NCBI GenBank assembly: GCA_036500145.1
Contig: DASYCO010000004.1
Span: 1-64,000 of the forward strand
From: CAMAVH01 sp036500145
GTDB lineage: Bacteria; Pseudomonadota; Alphaproteobacteria; SMXQ01
DNA: 64,000 nucleotides
Direction of reading: 5' to 3'
The notes beneath the pieces are model-generated. The model worked only from the letters and a program-made list of their open reading frames with translations, made no database searches and was not told the DNA's origin. Of the stretch, positions 61,992-64,000 are shown piece by piece (within the stretch, counting starts at the first letter, position 1; each line of letters opens with the position of its first letter). Position numbers and translations under genes: made by a program.

Positions 61992-63902
61992 TCAGCTTTC
62001 CACCGGCGCGGAGCGCAGCGTCAGCCCGCGCCGCGCGAGCAGAAGCAGGGGCCTCAGCAGAGTTTTGTCTTCGGCATGATCGAACGAAGACAGGAATCGA
62101 ATGCGGTCGGCGACGATTAGATATCGGTAATCGTCGCGGGCCTCCTGGGATGGCCATGACAGCGCGCCGCCGGTCACCTTTCCGGAGGCGTCGGCCCTGA
62201 GATCGATCGTGATGGATATCGTCCGATCGCAAAGCTGCATCTCGCCATGGTGCAGGCCTGCCGGCAACCGCCCGTTTTCGTCATGCGGAGACAGGTCCAA
62301 GCCCTCGTCCGACAAAGCGGTGACGACGGCGGGGTACGCCACGCCGCCGGCAGCCTGCGGCTGAAGCGTCATAGGCAAGGCGACAGGGAACCGCGGGAAA
62401 GAGCGGCGGTTCGCATTGCATCGGTATGTCAGCATGCACACGCGAGCGGCCATCGCCATGCTGAAGCAAGCCCATAGCATGACGACGGCCAGCGGCCAGC
62501 CGGTGATGACGAGCGTTCCGAACGCATAGGCCCAAGCCGTTTTTGCCAGCGCCGCCAAATTGGCGATCAGGATCAGCCAAGGCAATCCGTAGATTTGCTT
62601 CTTGCCTTCCTTGATCTTCGGCGTGACCCAGAACGGGATATGCCTGTCCCAGATCAATGCCAGCAGGGCGCGGTTGTAAGCCGGAAAGCGAGCCAGGTTG
62701 AAGGCTTCGTTCTTCAGCAGCCGGCCGTGCCCGCGCGAGAACTCCTCGAACAGGAAGATGCTCATCACGATGTAAGGCATGCTGTATAGCAGCCACGTCG
62801 TGAAATCCGTGTCGAGCGGCGAGATGTTGAAGAACAGCGTGACGGCGGAAATCAGGAAAATGAACGTGTAGCGCAGGCCTTCCATGTAGGTCGCGATATG
62901 CAGCAGATAGGCCGTTCGCTGAAACCTGCTTAATCCGCGTGCGCGCGTCAGCAGGCGTTCCTTGCGCATCACCTGCATGGCGCCCTGCGACCATCGCAGG
63001 CGCTGGCGGCGGAAACCGGATGCGTCGTGCGGCGCGAGGCCGGCGGACAGCGTTTCCGGATGATAGACCGAATCCCATCCCTTGACGTGGAGCCGGACGG
63101 ACGTGTGCATGTCTTCGGTCACGGTGCCGGTGGCGATGCCGCCGATGTCGTCCAATGCGGCGCGCCGCAGGACCACGGCGCAGCCGCACATCATGCAGGC
63201 GTTATAGGCGTCGCGTCCGCGCTGGATGACCCGGTAGAACAGCGAATGCTCCGACCACGCGTCCCGGCTGCGGTTGCGGCCGAGATGCTGGAAGGAATCA
63301 AAGTTGTAGAATTCCTGCGGCGTCTGGACGAACCCCACTTTCGGGTTCGTGAAATAGCCGAGCGTATGGTCCAGGAATGCCGACGAGGCGATGAAGTCCG
63401 CGTCGAACAGGACGACGAAATCGCCCTTCGCATGGGCAAGCGCGTGATTGATGTTGCCTGCCTTCGCGTCCGTATTCTGTTCGCGCGCGAGATAGCGGCA
63501 TTTCAATTCCGCTGCCAGCGCGCGCATCTCCGGCCTGTTGCCGTCGTCCAGCAGCCATGTTTCGTGAGGATAGGAAATGCGCAGGGCGGCGATGATCGTG
63601 TTGCGGACGATCTCGGCGGGCTCGTTGTAGCTGGGAACGAACACGTCGACCGACAGGCCGGCCGGCGCGGGCGGCGCCGTGCGTTCGGGAAACTTCAGGA
63701 CGCTGAAGAGATAGATGATGCCCCAAGAGAAACCGATCGCCTCGACGGCGAAGAACACCGCGGAAAAAATCGGGGCGTCGGCGTTGAAGACCGTGAGGCG
63801 CCAGGGAAAGTAGGCGGCGGCCGAGATCAGGTACAGCGCCAGGAATCCCAGCCGCATTCTGGCGATCGCAGCTTGGGAAATGGAGGGCGACGGTCGGTTC
63901 AT
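61992..63902 (-). CDS. BcsA-like cellulose synthase/processive glycosyltransferase with PilZ domain
   Basis: ATG 63902 gives 636 residues; a TTG at 63932 would add ten. About seven membrane helices flank a GT2 domain with the catalytic motifs DDGN (near residue 115), DAD, TED and QRLRW (QxxRW). The C-terminal region has a PilZ-type cyclic di-GMP signature RRSFPRF (RxxxR), while the second motif reads ALSDEG, with Ala where Asp or Asn is usual. The gene converges with bcsS. No BcsB is in the window; it may lie beyond the right end. Confidence 0.9.
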   Translation of the reverse strand: MNRPSPSISQAAIARMRLGFLALYLISAAAYFPWRLTVFNADAPIFSAVFFAVEAIGFSWGIIYLFSVLKFPERTAPPAPAGLSVDVFVPSYNEPAEIVRNTIIAALRISYPHETWLLDDGNRPEMRALAAELKCRYLAREQNTDAKAGNINHALAHAKGDFVVLFDADFIASSAFLDHTLGYFTNPKVGFVQTPQEFYNFDSFQHLGRNRSRDAWSEHSLFYRVIQRGRDAYNACMMCGCAVVLRRAALDDIGGIATGTVTEDMHTSVRLHVKGWDSVYHPETLSAGLAPHDASGFRRQRLRWSQGAMQVMRKERLLTRARGLSRFQRTAYLLHIATYMEGLRYTFIFLISAVTLFFNISPLDTDFTTWLLYSMPYIVMSIFLFEEFSRGHGRLLKNEAFNLARFPAYNRALLALIWDRHIPFWVTPKIKEGKKQIYGLPWLILIANLAALAKTAWAYAFGTLVITGWPLAVVMLWACFSMAMAARVCMLTYRCNANRRSFPRFPVALPMTLQPQAAGGVAYPAVVTALSDEGLDLSPHDENGRLPAGLHHGEMQLCDRTISITIDLRADASGKVTGGALSWPSQEARDDYRYLIVADRIRFLSSFDHAEDKTLLRPLLLLARRGLTLRSAPVES

Positions 63903-64000
63903 AAGGGCTTGATTGTTGGATTTATCGGCCAATAAACCTAAAGCTTCATAGGTATCAAGTCATATTTCTCAGCGGAAAATGGTTTCTGACGATGCCGCAT
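63903..64000. other. Upstream region of the glycosyltransferase at the window edge
   Basis: The last 98 bp are AT-richer than the coding DNA and hold no gene that can be supported. They should carry the promoter of the BcsA-like gene. Confidence 0.5.

Overview
The window is GC-rich chromosomal DNA from an alphaproteobacterium, most likely Rhodospirillales-like. The lineage markers are CtrA with its phosphotransferase ChpT, the flagellar regulator FlbD, an ATP-synthase zeta inhibitor (DUF1476), the purC-purS-purQ-purL-bolA-grxD block, GANTC sites near ctrA, and several Bug/TctC-type binding proteins. The genus cannot be assigned from the sequence alone.

Layout: 1-11629 is a flagellar cluster (fliF end, a separate duplicate of the fliF tail, fliG, fliH, fliN, flbD, flhA, flhF, flhG and a FliK-like gene on +; fliI-fliJ on -). 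11630-15527 is a cell-cycle control block (ctrA, convergent chpT, a DUF3553 protein, a PAS histidine kinase). 15614-23023 holds moaA and a predicted aromatic-acid cluster: binding protein, Rieske oxygenase and fused ABC permease on -, divergent from a LysR regulator and a LigB-type extradiol dioxygenase. 23115-30872 carries a TonB/TolA-like Sel1-ankyrin protein, nadK, argE, terC, a TctC protein and two hydrolases. 31042-33081 is a prophage or integrative-element remnant. It has a tRNA-Leu 3' half as an attachment scar, a truncated DUF6362 gene, and an XRE/S24 repressor with repeated 17-bp operators over divergent promoters. 33097-46632 is mixed core genome: kinase, CinA-like protein, GGDEF-EAL protein, two binding proteins, sfsA, map, radC, marR/ClC, ybaK, and two 2OG-Fe oxygenases. 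46712-49340 encodes envelope proteins. 49463-57520 is purine synthesis with the zeta inhibitor, bolA and grxD. 57589-60917 has wrbA/hxlR, a third TctC protein and a secreted protein. 61238-63902 is a cellulose-related pair (bcsS and a BcsA-like synthase).

How the genes work together: the flagellar genes encode the MS-ring/C-ring connection, the export gate and ATPase, the placement GTPases and the class regulator. CtrA, which controls flagellar genes in this class, lies divergent from fliI, with its phosphodonor ChpT next to it. The most unusual items are: (1) the duplicated FliF C-terminal FliG-binding tail, kept as its own ORF with nine synonymous and no amino-acid differences over its 32-residue core; (2) the compact lambda-like switch in the element remnant, with two small unknown target genes; (3) a Rieske oxygenase placed inside a transporter operon; (4) a 33-bp near-perfect palindrome between marR and a ClC channel gene.
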